From the NCBI RefSeq assembly GCF_022370755.2, contig NZ_CP092364.2:2294001-2358000 (forward strand): a stretch of 64,000 bases of DNA, read 5' to 3'. The stretch comes from Mycolicibacterium goodii (lineage in GTDB: Bacteria; Actinomycetota; Actinomycetes; Mycobacteriales; Mycobacteriaceae). Position 1 is the first letter of the stretch. Every line of letters starts with the position of its first letter. The translations under genes were made by a program, and so were the position numbers. Below the pieces are notes generated by a model. The model did not search any database. It was not told where the DNA came from and was given only the letters and a program-made list of their open reading frames with translations. Below are positions 53,165-64,000 of the stretch, piece by piece.

Positions 53165-53263
53165 CTCCCGTGGCCTCCGATTCCTGTCTCGATGTCCAGG
53201 GTGACGTCGGCGCGCCGAAATCGGACCCTTGGAACCACGTGGTCCGGCACCTCATGACGCGGC

Positions 53264-53292
53264 GAGGTCCGCGGGAAGTACCCGCGGACCTC
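53264..53292. terminator. katG terminator hairpin
   Basis: GAGGTCCGCGGG (53264-53275) and CCCGCGGACCTC (53281-53292) pair perfectly over 12 bp with an AAGTA loop. The hairpin lies 29 bp past the katG stop on the minus strand. Confidence 0.82.
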
Positions 53293-53320
53293 GTCCGGTG
53301 GTTCTCACCCCACCAAGGGG

Positions 53321-55606
<2,286 letters not shown>

Positions 55607-56047
55607 TCAAGGGCCGTCCGCCGAGCATTCCCGGCACCGACCCCAATAGATGACCTCGGCCTCGTCGAGCAGAAAGCCATCCAGCGCGTGGTTGTCGTTC
55701 GAAGGCGTCAAGCACGGCGCATCGCCGACCGCGCAGTCGATATCGGCGATGGAGCCGCATTCACGGCAGACGACGTGGTGATGGTTGTCGCCGACGCGCG
55801 CCTCGTACCGTGCGGTCGCCCCCGACGGCTGGATACGCCGCACCAGGTTCGCCGCCGTCAAGGCATGCAACACGTCGTACACCGCCTGTCGGGAAACGGT
55901 TGGTAGGGAATCGCGTACCGCCGAGAAGATCGTCTCGGTGTCGGCATGGGGATTCGCGTGTACCGCCTCCATGACAGCGATCCGTGGGCGGGTGACCCGC
56001 AGGTCCGTCATCCGCAGTTGGGCTTCGAACTCCGCCCTTGAGGGCAT
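55607..56047 (-). CDS. furA: Ferric uptake-family regulator FurA
   Basis: From ATG 56047 the product has 146 residues. Segments include MTDLRVTRPRIAVMEAV, VSRQAVYDVLHALTAANLVRRIQPSG (recognition helix), RVGDNHHHVVCRECG and YWGRCRECS with the metal-site His and Cys. It closely follows M. tuberculosis FurA (Rv1909c). It represses its own operon with katG and is released by oxidative stress. The longer frame above 56047 is Arg-rich and lies in the promoter. A promoter with TTGACT lies at 56055-56084. Confidence 0.94.
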   Translation of the reverse strand: MPSRAEFEAQLRMTDLRVTRPRIAVMEAVHANPHADTETIFSAVRDSLPTVSRQAVYDVLHALTAANLVRRIQPSGATARYEARVGDNHHHVVCRECGSIADIDCAVGDAPCLTPSNDNHALDGFLLDEAEVIYWGRCRECSADGP

Positions 56048-56411
56048 GTCGCCCACATTGCTCGCCCGATTGGACGCAGTCAAGTCTTTCTTGGATTCCG
56101 GTTGTGGACGCACATCTCGGCGCGGGTCTCGCTGAGTGTCTCGCGCCTCGGGAATCCGGCGCGGGCGCGGACCGGGATCGGCGACAGGCGGCCGACGGCT
56201 CCTACGCGCAGTCATGTCGCACCTGTTACCCCGATGTGGGCGACGCTATACCTGTGGGCGAAAGTTTCTTCGCGTTGGTTGGTTCGCAACGCATTTCGTC
56301 GACTGCGGATTTGTCGCCACGGTTCGGCGGGCGATGTCCGCTGTGGAAGTCCGTGTCGGTTGGTGGGTGGGTCAGCCGGTTTGCGGTGGTTCCTCAGTAT
56401 CGTGCTTGGCG
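56048..56411. other. furA/thrE divergent intergenic region
   Basis: The 364-bp region between the furA and ThrE-type starts contains the furA promoter at its left end. The in-frame extensions of both genes into it are Arg/Trp-rich and unlike their coding parts. I see no other gene or RNA. Confidence 0.45.
56055..56084 (-). promoter_or_regulatory. furA-katG promoter, probably leaderless
   Basis: On the minus strand TTGACT (56079-56084) is followed by a spacer of about 17-18 nt and a weak -10 near 56055-56061. Transcription would begin close to the furA ATG at 56047, as in the known leaderless furA mRNA of mycobacteria. The AT-rich sequence around and upstream of the -35 is the expected FurA site. 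Confidence 0.5.
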
Positions 56412-57998
56412 ATGGCGCAAGATGGATCGGAAGGAGCGGCGCGTCTGCGCCGCGGGTTGCGGCGGGTGGCGATGCGCGGGCATCGCGATCCGGCTCCCGT
56501 CGCGGGTCAGCGCAGCCGCAACTCGGGCGGGATGGGGGACCTGCACACCCGCAAGGTTCTGGATCTCGTCATTCGCCTCGCCGAGGTGATGCTCTCCTCC
56601 GGATCGGGTACCGCCGACGTGGTGGCGACCGCACAGGACGTGGCCGAGGCCTATCGACTCACCGACTGCGTCGTCGACATCACGTTCACCACGATCATCG
56701 TCTCCGCGCTGCCCACCGCGGACAGTCCACCCGTGACGATCATGCGGGCGGTCCGCGCCCGCTCGACCGACTACACGCGGCTCGCCGAACTCGACAACCT
56801 CATCCGCGAGATCACGTCGGGCGGTGTCGCCGTCGATCAGGCCCATGCGGCCATGGACGAGGTCACCGAGCGGCCGCACCCGTATCCGCGGTGGCTGGCC
56901 ACCGCCGGGTGGGCCGGGTTCGCACTCGGTATCGCCATGTTGCTCGGCGGCAGTTGGTTGACGTGTCTGGTGGCCGCGCTCACCTCGGCGGCGATCGATC
57001 GAACCGGCCGGGTGCTCAATCGGATCGGAACACCGTTCTTCTTCCAGAATGTGGTGGGAGCGTCGATCGCGACACTGGTCGCAGTCGCGGCGTATCTCGT
57101 GACCGGGGAAGGCCTCACCGCGCTCGTCGCCACCGGAATCGTCATGCTGTTGTCGGGTCTGACGCTGGTCGGTTCCGTACAGGACGCGATCACCGGTCAC
57201 ATGATCACCGCGGGTGCGCGTCTCAGCGAGGCACTGTTCATGACCGCGGGCATCGTCGTCGGCATCCTCGCCGGGCTGCAGATCGCCACTGTCGCGGGGG
57301 TGACGATCGAGTTGAACGTCGACGCGACGCAGAGTTTCGTGACGCCGTATCGACCCGGCCCCATCGTGATCGCGGTGATCGGCGCGGCGTTGGCCAGTGT
57401 GTGTCTGACCATCGCGAGTTACGCCCCGTGGCGCACGTTGCTGCCGGCTGGACTGGCGGCGGCATTCGCCGAGGTGGTGCTGATCGGACTCGGATGGGCC
57501 GGTTTCGGACATGTCGTCGCCACCGGTGTCGCCGCGGTCGGCGTGGGATTGTTCGCGACGCTGTTGTCGATCCGGCGCCAGGCTCCTGCCCTGGTGACCT
57601 CCACCGCGGGAATCACCCCGATGCTCCCGGGTATGGCGGTGTTCCGGGCGGTGTACTTCTTCGCCGTCGAGGACCGTTTCAACGACGGTCTGGCCCAACT
57701 GCTGTCCGCGGGGGCCACGGCGCTGGCCTTGGGTGCCGGTGTTGTGCTCGGCGAGTTCCTCGGCTCGCCGCTGCGGTACCGCGCCGGCCGGGTGGGTGAT
57801 TTCTTCCGGATCGAAGGGCCACCGGGGTTGCGTCGCGCCGTGGGCCGCGTCGTACGGCTTCGTCCCGCCGAGGACGCGCCGGCCACCGGCCCGCTTCGCA
57901 GGCCCATACAGAGTGTCGCGCTCGAGCCCGAACCGACGCACAGTGCCGACGACGCCCACGAAGGCGAGGAGGCGACACGTCGAGACGGCGACGGCTAG
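56412..57998 (+). CDS. thrE: ThrE family threonine/serine exporter
   Basis: From ATG 56412 the product has 528 residues. The N-terminal ThrE domain (about 40-270) has FVIRLAEVML-like LDLVIRLAEVMLSSGSGTADVV, TDCVVDITFTT and ten or so transmembrane helices in total. The second half has TAGITPMLPGMAVFRAVYFF. A polar tail (about 465-528) follows. The family exports threonine and serine using the proton gradient, as in Corynebacterium ThrE. The length matches M. tuberculosis Rv3737. The start is uncertain; a TTG two codons earlier is possible. Confidence 0.85.
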   Translation: MAQDGSEGAARLRRGLRRVAMRGHRDPAPVAGQRSRNSGGMGDLHTRKVLDLVIRLAEVMLSSGSGTADVVATAQDVAEAYRLTDCVVDITFTTIIVSALPTADSPPVTIMRAVRARSTDYTRLAELDNLIREITSGGVAVDQAHAAMDEVTERPHPYPRWLATAGWAGFALGIAMLLGGSWLTCLVAALTSAAIDRTGRVLNRIGTPFFFQNVVGASIATLVAVAAYLVTGEGLTALVATGIVMLLSGLTLVGSVQDAITGHMITAGARLSEALFMTAGIVVGILAGLQIATVAGVTIELNVDATQSFVTPYRPGPIVIAVIGAALASVCLTIASYAPWRTLLPAGLAAAFAEVVLIGLGWAGFGHVVATGVAAVGVGLFATLLSIRRQAPALVTSTAGITPMLPGMAVFRAVYFFAVEDRFNDGLAQLLSAGATALALGAGVVLGEFLGSPLRYRAGRVGDFFRIEGPPGLRRAVGRVVRLRPAEDAPATGPLRRPIQSVALEPEPTHSADDAHEGEEATRRDGDG

Positions 57999-58135
57999 CA
58001 TCGGAACTCTTTCGTCCACCGCGGTCACGGAGTTCACCTTCAGCCCGATGTCCAATCGAGAAGGTGCCCCGCCGCGCCGGCGGATGACCGCCTGAATGAC
58101 GTGCGTCTGTCGCCTCGCAGGCTAGCCTCGTAGCG

Positions 58136-59518
58136 ATGAGCGACAACGATCGGTTGAACGTGCTGGTCATCGGCGGGGGATTCGGCGGTCTGTTCTGCGC
58201 TCGACGGTTGGGCCGTCTCGACGTCGACGTCACCCTGGTCGACCGCGCTGCAGGCCACCTGTTCCAGCCGCTGCTGTATCAATGCGCCACGGGAACATTG
58301 AGCATCGGCCACATCAGCCGGCCGCTCCGCGAGGAACTGGCGCGGTTCGGCAACGTCAAACCGCTTCTGGGAGAGGCGGTCCGACTCGACCCGGATCAAC
58401 GCAAGGTGACGTTCCTGCGCCCGGACGAGACCACGTTCACCTTGGACTACGACGTGCTCGTACTCGCCGCAGGAATGCGCCAGTCGTATATGGGCAACGA
58501 ACGCTTCGCCGAGTGGGCACCCGGGATGAAGACCCTCGACGACGCGCTGAGCATCCGCCAGCGCGTGTTCACCGCGTTCGAGATCGCCGAGACCCTGCCG
58601 CCGGGTCCGGAGCGCGACGCGTGGCTGACCTTCGCCGTGGCAGGCGGTGGCCCCACCGGCGTCGAGTTGGCCGGACAGATCAGGGAGATGGCGACCCGGA
58701 CGCTGGCAAACGAGTTCCACAGCATAGAACCCGAAGAGGCCCGGGTCCTGCTGTTCGATGGCGGCGAGCGTGTGCTGAAGAGTTTCGCGCCGGATCTCGC
58801 GGAACGTGCCGCCGCGTCATTGCAGGCGCTCGGCGTCGAACTGCGGATGGGCGTGCATGTCACCGATGTGCGGCGCGAGGGGGTGACCGTCACACCCAAG
58901 AACGGCGAGCCTGCCGAGGAGTACGCGACGCGCACCGTGCTGTGGACGGCGGGCGTCGAAGCCGTCCCGTTCGCCCGGCACGTCGCCGACGTGCTGGGGG
59001 CGACGACCGACCGGGCCGGGCGGATCGAGGTCGAACCGGACCTCACCGTCCCCGGACATCCCGAGGTCTTCGTCGTCGGTGACCTCGTGGGTCGCGACAA
59101 ATTGCCTGGAGTCGCCGAGAACGCCATGCAGGGTGGCCTGCACGTGGCACGCTGCATCCGGCGCGATCTCGCCGGGAAACCGCGCCGCCGCTACCGCTAC
59201 CACGACCTCGGCTCGGCGGCCTACATCCGCCGGGGCGACGCACTGCTGCAGGTTGGCCGGGTGCGCATATCCGGGTTTGCGGGTTGGCTGGCGTGGGGCT
59301 TCATCCACATCGCGTTCCTCACGGGGATGCGCAACCGTGTCAGCACCGTTATCACCTGGATGGCGACGATTGCCCGGGCGAGTCGTTACCACCGGGCCTT
59401 CATGCTCGGCGACGCCACCAAGCTCGAGCAGGAGCGCTACACCTGGACACGTTGGGATCAGGAGTCACCGCCACCTGAGACGTGGCCGCCACCCAACGCC
59501 GAACTCCCTGATCCCTGA
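58136..59518 (+). CDS. ndh: Type II NADH dehydrogenase (Ndh family)
   Basis: The 460-residue flavoprotein has the FAD motif VLVIGGGFGGLFCARRL, HLFQPLLYQCATG (typical NDH-2), the NADH-binding VAGGGPTGVELAGQI, GRIEVEPDLTVPGHPEVFVVGDL, and the C-terminal membrane-associating region WGFIHIAFLTGMRNR. It passes electrons from NADH to menaquinone without pumping protons, at the inner face of the membrane. Mycobacteria can have two copies (Ndh and NdhA); which one this is cannot be decided here. Confidence 0.9.
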   Translation: MSDNDRLNVLVIGGGFGGLFCARRLGRLDVDVTLVDRAAGHLFQPLLYQCATGTLSIGHISRPLREELARFGNVKPLLGEAVRLDPDQRKVTFLRPDETTFTLDYDVLVLAAGMRQSYMGNERFAEWAPGMKTLDDALSIRQRVFTAFEIAETLPPGPERDAWLTFAVAGGGPTGVELAGQIREMATRTLANEFHSIEPEEARVLLFDGGERVLKSFAPDLAERAAASLQALGVELRMGVHVTDVRREGVTVTPKNGEPAEEYATRTVLWTAGVEAVPFARHVADVLGATTDRAGRIEVEPDLTVPGHPEVFVVGDLVGRDKLPGVAENAMQGGLHVARCIRRDLAGKPRRRYRYHDLGSAAYIRRGDALLQVGRVRISGFAGWLAWGFIHIAFLTGMRNRVSTVITWMATIARASRYHRAFMLGDATKLEQERYTWTRWDQESPPPETWPPPNAELPDP

Positions 59519-59537
59519 CCTCGGTGCGCCGCAGATC

Positions 59538-59903
59538 TCAGCCCTGGCCGGCCCGCCACTTCTCGAGCATTCGTCGATCGCGTTTGGTCGGCCGACCCGC
59601 GCCCCGGTCACGGACGGCCACCGGAACGGTGGCCGTCGGTGGCGGCGCCGGTGAGCGATCGAGGTAGCAGGTCACCGCATCGGCAGCGCCGACGCGCTTC
59701 TGGATCACCCGCACGACCTCGACGATGCGGGTGCGGTCACCGAGTCGGGCGCGTACCTCGTCGCCGGGGGCCACGCTCGTCGACGGCTTGGCCACGCGAT
59801 CGTTGATCCGCACATGGCCGCCACGGCACGCCGCCGCGGCGTCCGGCCGCGTTTTGGTCAGCCGAACTGCCCACAGCCACCGGTCGATGCGTGTCGACTC
59901 CAT
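59538..59903 (-). CDS. S4-domain RNA-binding protein, Hsp15-like
   Basis: The 121-residue protein is an S4 domain (about 4-60): MESTRIDRWLWAVRLTKTRPDAAAACRGGHVRINDRVAKPSTSVAPGDEV shows the signature order of Hsp15 (HslR), followed by a basic C-terminal tail (GRPTKRDRRMLEKWR). Hsp15 binds stalled 50S subunits carrying nascent-chain tRNA. The fold is clear; the exact role in actinobacteria is inferred. Confidence 0.88.
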   Translation of the reverse strand: MESTRIDRWLWAVRLTKTRPDAAAACRGGHVRINDRVAKPSTSVAPGDEVRARLGDRTRIVEVVRVIQKRVGAADAVTCYLDRSPAPPPTATVPVAVRDRGAGRPTKRDRRMLEKWRAGQG

Positions 59904-59924
59904 ACCGTCGATACCCGCCGCGGG

Positions 59925-60167
59925 TCAGGTGAACGGCAGGAAGTCTCCGTTGACCCACACGCCCCAGTGGCCGCCTGCCGGCAACTGTGCCCAGACCATC
60001 GGATGACCCTGCCAGCTTTCCGCCGGCTTCTTCGGTGCGTTCGGGGGCACGGGGGGTCCGGGGGGCGGGGGCAGGGGGTCGGCACTCGCCGTGGCCAGGC
60101 CGAGAGCTCCTCCGAGGACCATGCCTGCGGCTGCGACGCTGGCCAAAGCCGCCCTGATCAAGATCAT
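59925..60167 (-). CDS. Small secreted protein, Pro-rich
   Basis: The 80-residue frame has a signal peptide ending near ATASA-DP, a Pro-rich segment, and a short domain with two tryptophan pairs (WQGHPMVWAQLP, HWGVWVNGDFLPFT). It is probably exported to the wall or medium. Function is unknown. It lies 21 bp upstream of the S4-domain gene on the same strand. Confidence 0.75.
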   Translation of the reverse strand: MILIRAALASVAAAGMVLGGALGLATASADPLPPPPGPPVPPNAPKKPAESWQGHPMVWAQLPAGGHWGVWVNGDFLPFT

Positions 60168-60253
60168 GAAAAGTCACCTCGGTGTTCGGGGTCTGACGCG
60201 TACACCCGAAGCTTAGCCAATCGAAACGATGGGTGGCGACGCCACGCCCCGCC

Positions 60254-60565
60254 TCAGGAGCGACGGACTCCGGTGACGGCGGACCGGGGCAACCGCCCGG
60301 CCTGCGAATGGCCGGTCAACCGGTCGCCGTCCACCCTCACGTCGAACCCGAGTTTGAGCCGCATCGGTTTGGACACCGTCTGTCGCCATACCACCCGCCG
60401 CCCATCCTCGTGGACCTGGACATCCGCCAGCGGGACCGTCTCGGCCTTGCTCGACGCGGTGCCGTCGAGGGCGCCGTCGCGCTCGACGAACCGGTAGATG
60501 ACCTGTAGTGACCCGATCGGCGTCTTGATCGTGACGTCCCACTCGCCGACGATTCCCGTGGTCAT
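60254..60565 (-). CDS. Small beta-rich hypothetical protein
   Basis: The 103-residue protein starts at ATG 60565, overlapping the stop of the DJ-1/PfpI gene by four bases, so it is translated with it. Alternating hydrophobic and polar residues (GEWDVTIKTPIGSLQVIYRFVERDG and MRLKLGFDVRVDGDRLTGHS) suggest a lipocalin-like small barrel. No residues of known catalytic meaning are seen. Function is unknown. Confidence 0.75.
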   Translation of the reverse strand: MTTGIVGEWDVTIKTPIGSLQVIYRFVERDGALDGTASSKAETVPLADVQVHEDGRRVVWRQTVSKPMRLKLGFDVRVDGDRLTGHSQAGRLPRSAVTGVRRS

Positions 60566-61218
60566 GACGCCTTGGCCTCCCGGCCGGTCGCGGTCCATAC
60601 GGTGCCGCGGCGTTCGTAGGCGAACAGCGCCTCGACCGCGAGCGCGATTCGTGGACCGTAGCTGCGGTCGAGCAAATGCAGTGCGAGGTCGAGACCCGAG
60701 GTCACGCCGCCCGCAGAGATGAGGTCACCGTCATCGACAACCCGCGCCGCGATGGGGATTGCTCCAGTCGCCTCGAGGACGTCGATGCCCAGATGGTGGG
60801 TGGTGGCGTGCCGCCCGTCGAGCAGACCGGCCATGGCCAGGGCGAGAGATCCGCCGCACACCGTGGCGACCGTGACCGCCGGGTTGTCGAACGCCCTGCG
60901 CATGAGGGACGCCGCAGCGGTTTCCCCGAATTTCGCGAGGAGAACCGGGATGGTCGCGTCGCCCTCGTCGGGATCGCCGGTGAGGGGTCCGCATGCTCCC
61001 GGGACGATGACGTATCCGGGTCTGGTCGGGTCGAGCGGGGCCGTGGCCCGCAACGTCAGCCCGCGTGAGCCGCTGACCACCTCGCGTGGGCCTTCCGCGG
61101 ACACCAGCTCGACGCCGAGTTCGCCGTCGACGGCGTCGCTTCCGGCCACGAGCACCTCGAATGGTGCGATTACATCGAGTGGATCGAATCCGTCGAACAA
61201 CACGATCTGTGCATGCAT
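60562..61218 (-). CDS. DJ-1/PfpI family protein (isonitrile hydratase/GlxA-domain type)
   Basis: From ATG 61218 the product has 218 residues: AQIVLFDGFDPLDVIAPFEVL, GYVIVPGACGPL, and the nucleophile elbow VATVCGGSLALAMAGLLDGRHATTHH with its Cys. This is the same fold as the N-terminal domain of GlxA regulators but without an AraC HTH. Relatives include isonitrile hydratase. The reaction is unknown. It is co-transcribed with the small beta-rich protein (ATGA overlap). Confidence 0.85.
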   Translation of the reverse strand: MHAQIVLFDGFDPLDVIAPFEVLVAGSDAVDGELGVELVSAEGPREVVSGSRGLTLRATAPLDPTRPGYVIVPGACGPLTGDPDEGDATIPVLLAKFGETAAASLMRRAFDNPAVTVATVCGGSLALAMAGLLDGRHATTHHLGIDVLEATGAIPIAARVVDDGDLISAGGVTSGLDLALHLLDRSYGPRIALAVEALFAYERRGTVWTATGREAKAS

Positions 61219-61445
61219 GTGGACATCCTCAGGGAGCCACGGCAGGACGACCAGTGGCCACGTGGACACGAATCGCCGGGATCTTGCCACGAGTCGACGG
61301 ATCTCGACGGCGGTGTGCGTTGCGAAGCGACGCCCGAGGCACCGTAAATTTTGGCAGGAAGGCAGGAGATCTCGAAAATCGTTGTCGGGCGGGCACTCTG
61401 AACGAAGTCGTCGCGGCGGGATCGGGCGCCGTCAGTCGACTACCG

Positions 61446-62141
61446 TCAGTTGAAGGTGGCGTCGGCCAGGACGCGCGCCAGCTCGTGGAGGTCGCCGACC
61501 GAGACATCTGCCTTGGGATCAGACCGCTTTCCGGTGGCAGGCCCGTGCTCCAGAGGGCGGTCGATGAACCCGGTGCGCAGTCCGGCGGCGCGGGCGCCTG
61601 CGAGGTCCGAGGGGTGCGCTGCGACCAGCATCAGCTCCGAGGGCTGCACGTCGAGCAGGTGTGCAGCCGTCAGATACGTCTGTGGTGCGGGCTTGTAGGC
61701 ATGTGCCAGTTCGGCGGAAAGTATGCAGTCGAACCGCAGATCCCCATGGCGGGCGAGGTCGACGATCAGCGCCACGTGTCCGTTCGACAAGGGAGCGGTG
61801 AGAAAACCTCGACGCAATACCTCGAGCCCCTCCCGGACATCCGGCCACGGATCGAGCCGGTGCCAGGTGTACACAAGCCGCTCCTGCTGATCGGGCGACA
61901 GTGTGATCGCCCGCTCGGCGAGCACGTCCTGCAGTGTCGCGAGATGCAGCTCATCGAAGTTCCCCCATGGGCGCAAACCGTCGTTCACCTCGTCGAGGAT
62001 CGGGCGATATCGGGCCCGCCACGCGTCGGCAAGCTCCTCGGGATCGCCCGCCACACCTTCGGAGCGAAATGCGTCGGCGACTGCCGAGCGCCAGTCGACG
62101 AGGGTTCCGAAGACGTCGAACACCAGTGCGCGTACAGCCAT
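61446..62141 (-). CDS. Haloacid dehalogenase type II-like HAD hydrolase
   Basis: From ATG 62141 the product has 231 residues: motif I LVFDVFGTLVDWRSAV with the nucleophile Asp, motif II APLSNGH, the Lys in ELAHAYKPAPQTYL, and motif IV MLVAAHPSDLAGARAAGLRTGFI. The VFDVFGTLVDWR start and AAHPSD segment are typical of L-2-haloacid dehalogenases (DhlB type). The actual substrate could be another phosphate or halide ester. The gene is divergent from the RibD-like gene. Confidence 0.87.
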   Translation of the reverse strand: MAVRALVFDVFGTLVDWRSAVADAFRSEGVAGDPEELADAWRARYRPILDEVNDGLRPWGNFDELHLATLQDVLAERAITLSPDQQERLVYTWHRLDPWPDVREGLEVLRRGFLTAPLSNGHVALIVDLARHGDLRFDCILSAELAHAYKPAPQTYLTAAHLLDVQPSELMLVAAHPSDLAGARAAGLRTGFIDRPLEHGPATGKRSDPKADVSVGDLHELARVLADATFN

Positions 62142-62250
62142 GGATCGACGGTACTCTCCGGCTCGCCGGGGTGGCTGTGACGAGTTCACGGTGAGTTTCG
62201 CGGACCTGACGGGTCTACAGCGTGTCGGAAAACCAACCAAGGAGGAACGC

Positions 62251-62898
62251 GTGACCCAGCTGCTCAGGGTGCAGAACTTCAACGTGTCGCAGGACGGTTT
62301 CGGTGCGGGTGACAACCAGTGTTTTGAACGCCCGTTCGGTGACGCGGATCCGGGGGAGATGTTCGCCTGGGCCGGTGCCACCGCGAGTTGGCCCAACCGC
62401 ACCGACCCCGGCGGCACTCGCGGCCTGGACGACTATTTCACGCGCGATTTCGCCAACAACATCGGCGCCGAGATCATGGGTCGCAACAAGTTCGGGCCGC
62501 AGCGCGGACCGTGGGCCGATCACGTATGGCAGGGCTGGTGGGGTGAGGAGCCGCCGTTTCACACCCCGGTGTTCGTGTTGACGCACCATCGGCGACCGTC
62601 GTTCACATTGTCGGACACCACATTCCACTTCATCGACGCGGGTCCCGAGGCCGCGTTGGCCCTCGCGCGGGAGGCCGCGCAAGGCAAGGACGTACGTCTC
62701 GGCGGCGGTGCGAGCACGGTGCGCGAGTTCCTCGACGCCGGCCTGATCGACACGCTCCATGTCGCGGTGTCACCGAACGTCACCATCGGGTCCGGTTCCC
62801 GGCTCTGGGAATCGCCTGAGGAGTTGCTCGACCGGTACCACCTCGAGGTCGTGCCGAGTTCCAGCGGCGTCCTGCATCACCTGTTCTGGCGGCGCTGA
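62251..62898 (+). CDS. RibD C-terminal/dihydrofolate reductase-like protein
   Basis: From GTG 62251, with AAGGAGG 5 nt upstream, the product has 215 residues: FNVSQDGFGAGDNQ at the N-terminus, EIMGRNKFGPQRGPW, PVFVLTHHRRPSF, and DVRLGGGASTVREFLDAGLIDTLHVAVSPN with the NADPH-binding GGG. This is the DHFR-like domain found at the RibD C-terminus and in many stand-alone actinobacterial proteins of unknown substrate. A reductase role is likely. Confidence 0.87.
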   Translation: MTQLLRVQNFNVSQDGFGAGDNQCFERPFGDADPGEMFAWAGATASWPNRTDPGGTRGLDDYFTRDFANNIGAEIMGRNKFGPQRGPWADHVWQGWWGEEPPFHTPVFVLTHHRRPSFTLSDTTFHFIDAGPEAALALAREAAQGKDVRLGGGASTVREFLDAGLIDTLHVAVSPNVTIGSGSRLWESPEELLDRYHLEVVPSSSGVLHHLFWRR

Positions 62899-63126
62899 CC
62901 GGCACCGACCAGCGCCGCCCCACGTCGGAGTATCGTTGGTAACGTGATATTCGGTATCGGTGATAACACGCGGGTCCGACTAACGTGAGTTACCGGTGGC
63001 AACAGACGATGTTCCAGGGATATCTCGTCGTGTCGTCGATCTTCAGCGCCAAGCGGCGGCCCCGCCGACCGGTCCCGCAGACGTACGACCTGTCGGCGCC
63101 TGGCGTGCGTGCGGGAGATCGGCACG

Positions 63127-64000
63127 ATGAGCGTGGTTGACCAACTCGGCGACATGCGTGAACTGGCCGACACCCAGGCGGCACTGCGGCGCCTGGCGGT
63201 GTTGATCGCCAGGGACACCCCACCGTCGGCCGTGTTCGCTGCGGTCACCAGAGAGGTGCGCCTGCGCTCCGGGGCTGCCACAGCTCGAATGGTGCGTTTC
63301 GAGCCTGATGGCACAGCGACGATGGTCGCCAATGTCGGGACCGTCGGACCTCACGTCCGCGTAGGTCAGCGGTGGACCGATTTTCCGGAGACCGGGTTGA
63401 CACAGACGGTGTGGAGCACCGGACGGTCAGCGCGTGTCGACGATTATCGGAAGGTTCCGGGCGGGGAACGGTACGTGGCCGAAGGGCTGATCAGTGGAGT
63501 CGCGGTGCCGATATACGTGGGCGGACGGTTGTGGGGGTTCATCGCCATCGGCTCGGTGACCGGACCTTTGCCCGCCGACGCGGAGCGGCGCCTTGCGGAG
63601 TTCACCGGGCTGACCGCCACGGCGATCGCCACGGCTCAGAGCCGCGCGGAGATCCGCGCGTCACGCACCCGCATTGTCGCGGCCTTCGACGAGGCGCGTC
63701 GGCGTCTCGAACGTGACCTCCACGACGGCGCGCAGCAGCACCTCGTGAGCCTCGCGCTGCGGCTTGTGATGCTCTCGGACTCACCAGGTGTCACCGACTG
63801 CATGCGCAATCAGCTGAACGATCTGGCGAACTGTCTCAATACGGTGATCGACGATCTTCGCGAGCTCGCGCGCGGCATCCATCCGTCCATCCTGTCCCAG
63901 GCCGGACTCGAGCCAGCGCTGCGCGCGCTCGCCGCACGCTCGGCGGTACCGGTCGCTCTCCGGCTGCACGTTCCCTCCCGGCTGCCACCGCCAGTCGAAA
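63127..64000 (+). CDS. GAF-domain sensor histidine kinase (HisKA_3 type), truncated by window end
   Basis: The frame from ATG 63127 stays open to the end of the window (291 codons). A GAF domain (about 20-170) precedes a HisKA_3 dimerisation region with the phosphoacceptor His in RRLERDLHDGAQQHLVSLALRL (about residue 203), and ELARGIHPSILSQAGLEPALRAL, the usual join to the ATPase domain, which lies outside. The protein has no transmembrane segment, so it is probably a cytoplasmic sensor of a two-component system like those of the DevS/NarX class. The signal is unknown. Confidence 0.9.
   Translation, partial: MSVVDQLGDMRELADTQAALRRLAVLIARDTPPSAVFAAVTREVRLRSGAATARMVRFEPDGTATMVANVGTVGPHVRVGQRWTDFPETGLTQTVWSTGRSARVDDYRKVPGGERYVAEGLISGVAVPIYVGGRLWGFIAIGSVTGPLPADAERRLAEFTGLTATAIATAQSRAEIRASRTRIVAAFDEARRRLERDLHDGAQQHLVSLALRLVMLSDSPGVTDCMRNQLNDLANCLNTVIDDLRELARGIHPSILSQAGLEPALRALAARSAVPVALRLHVPSRLPPPVE

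Noticed and set aside
56394..58055. 553-codon minus-strand frame antisense to the ThrE-type gene
   Set aside because: Arg/His/Gln-rich product with no hydrophobic pattern or domain; the opposite strand encodes a clear membrane transporter.

Overview
The window is high-GC actinobacterial DNA and reads as a chromosomal segment of a fast-growing Mycobacterium (Mycolicibacterium), probably from the M. smegmatis group. The reasons are mycobacterial marker families: an Eis acetyltransferase, an MmpS/MmpL pair, furA-katG, a FabG3-type hydroxysteroid dehydrogenase, a RipD-type protein, an Rv0455c-like secreted protein, DUF732, a fatty-acyl-AMP ligase, and many GTG/TTG starts. It is densely packed and shows no tRNA, rRNA, insertion sequence, prophage or CRISPR array. 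The species assignment is inference.

Layout. 1-2.4 kb: end of a Pro-rich protein, then a TetR/molybdopterin-oxidoreductase pair. 3.2-7.5 kb: nitronate monooxygenase, VOC and HAD proteins, and a divergent DapB-like/hydroxysteroid-dehydrogenase pair; two promoters here carry exact matches to the KstR (sterol-catabolism repressor) operator pattern. 7.6-18.6 kb: eis, cinA, an MBL-fold protein, an alpha/beta hydrolase, class I aldolase, a PLP decarboxylase, an amidase with a small membrane protein, YaaA and an NlpC/P60 protein. 19-24.5 kb: an ArsR-SRPBCC fusion, then mmpS-mmpL next to an Rv0455c-like protein and a DUF732 protein, suggesting a siderophore or lipid export locus. 24.5-28.7 kb: phosphodiesterase, secreted protein, and an acyltransferase-3/SGNH pair for envelope acylation. 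28.7-33.2 kb: a GlxA-type regulator divergent from an HD protein, a catalase, a SigH-like ECF sigma factor and a cupin. 33.2-41.4 kb: MOSC protein, a MenC-like protein that has lost key catalytic residues, APH(6)-like kinase, tpx, tenA, RipD-like protein, M48 peptidase. 40.7-44.5 kb: an operon URC1-URC4-upp-CPBP, pointing to the URC route of uracil catabolism. 44.6-52.5 kb: SDR/TetR pair, NYN protein, remnant of an acyl-adenylating enzyme, DUF899 divergent from ArsR/SRPBCC, FAAL, Zn alcohol dehydrogenase, secreted esterase. 52.5-59.5 kb: nitroreductase, katG, furA, ThrE-type exporter, type II NADH dehydrogenase. 59.5-64 kb: S4 protein, small secreted protein, DJ-1/PfpI protein, HAD dehalogenase, RibD-like reductase, and a GAF histidine kinase cut by the window end.

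Main observations: (i) the URC operon; (ii) the MmpS/L, Rv0455c-like and DUF732 neighbourhood, with a 27-codon upstream ORF whose stop overlaps the mmpS start; (iii) two KstR-type boxes; (iv) two genes that seem to start at AUC and AUU behind good Shine-Dalgarno sequences; (v) a MenC-family pseudoenzyme; (vi) a catalase/sigma/cupin locus with no adjacent anti-sigma factor; (vii) a decayed acyl-AMP ligase fragment. Names rest on motif recognition from reading the sequence; no database search was run.
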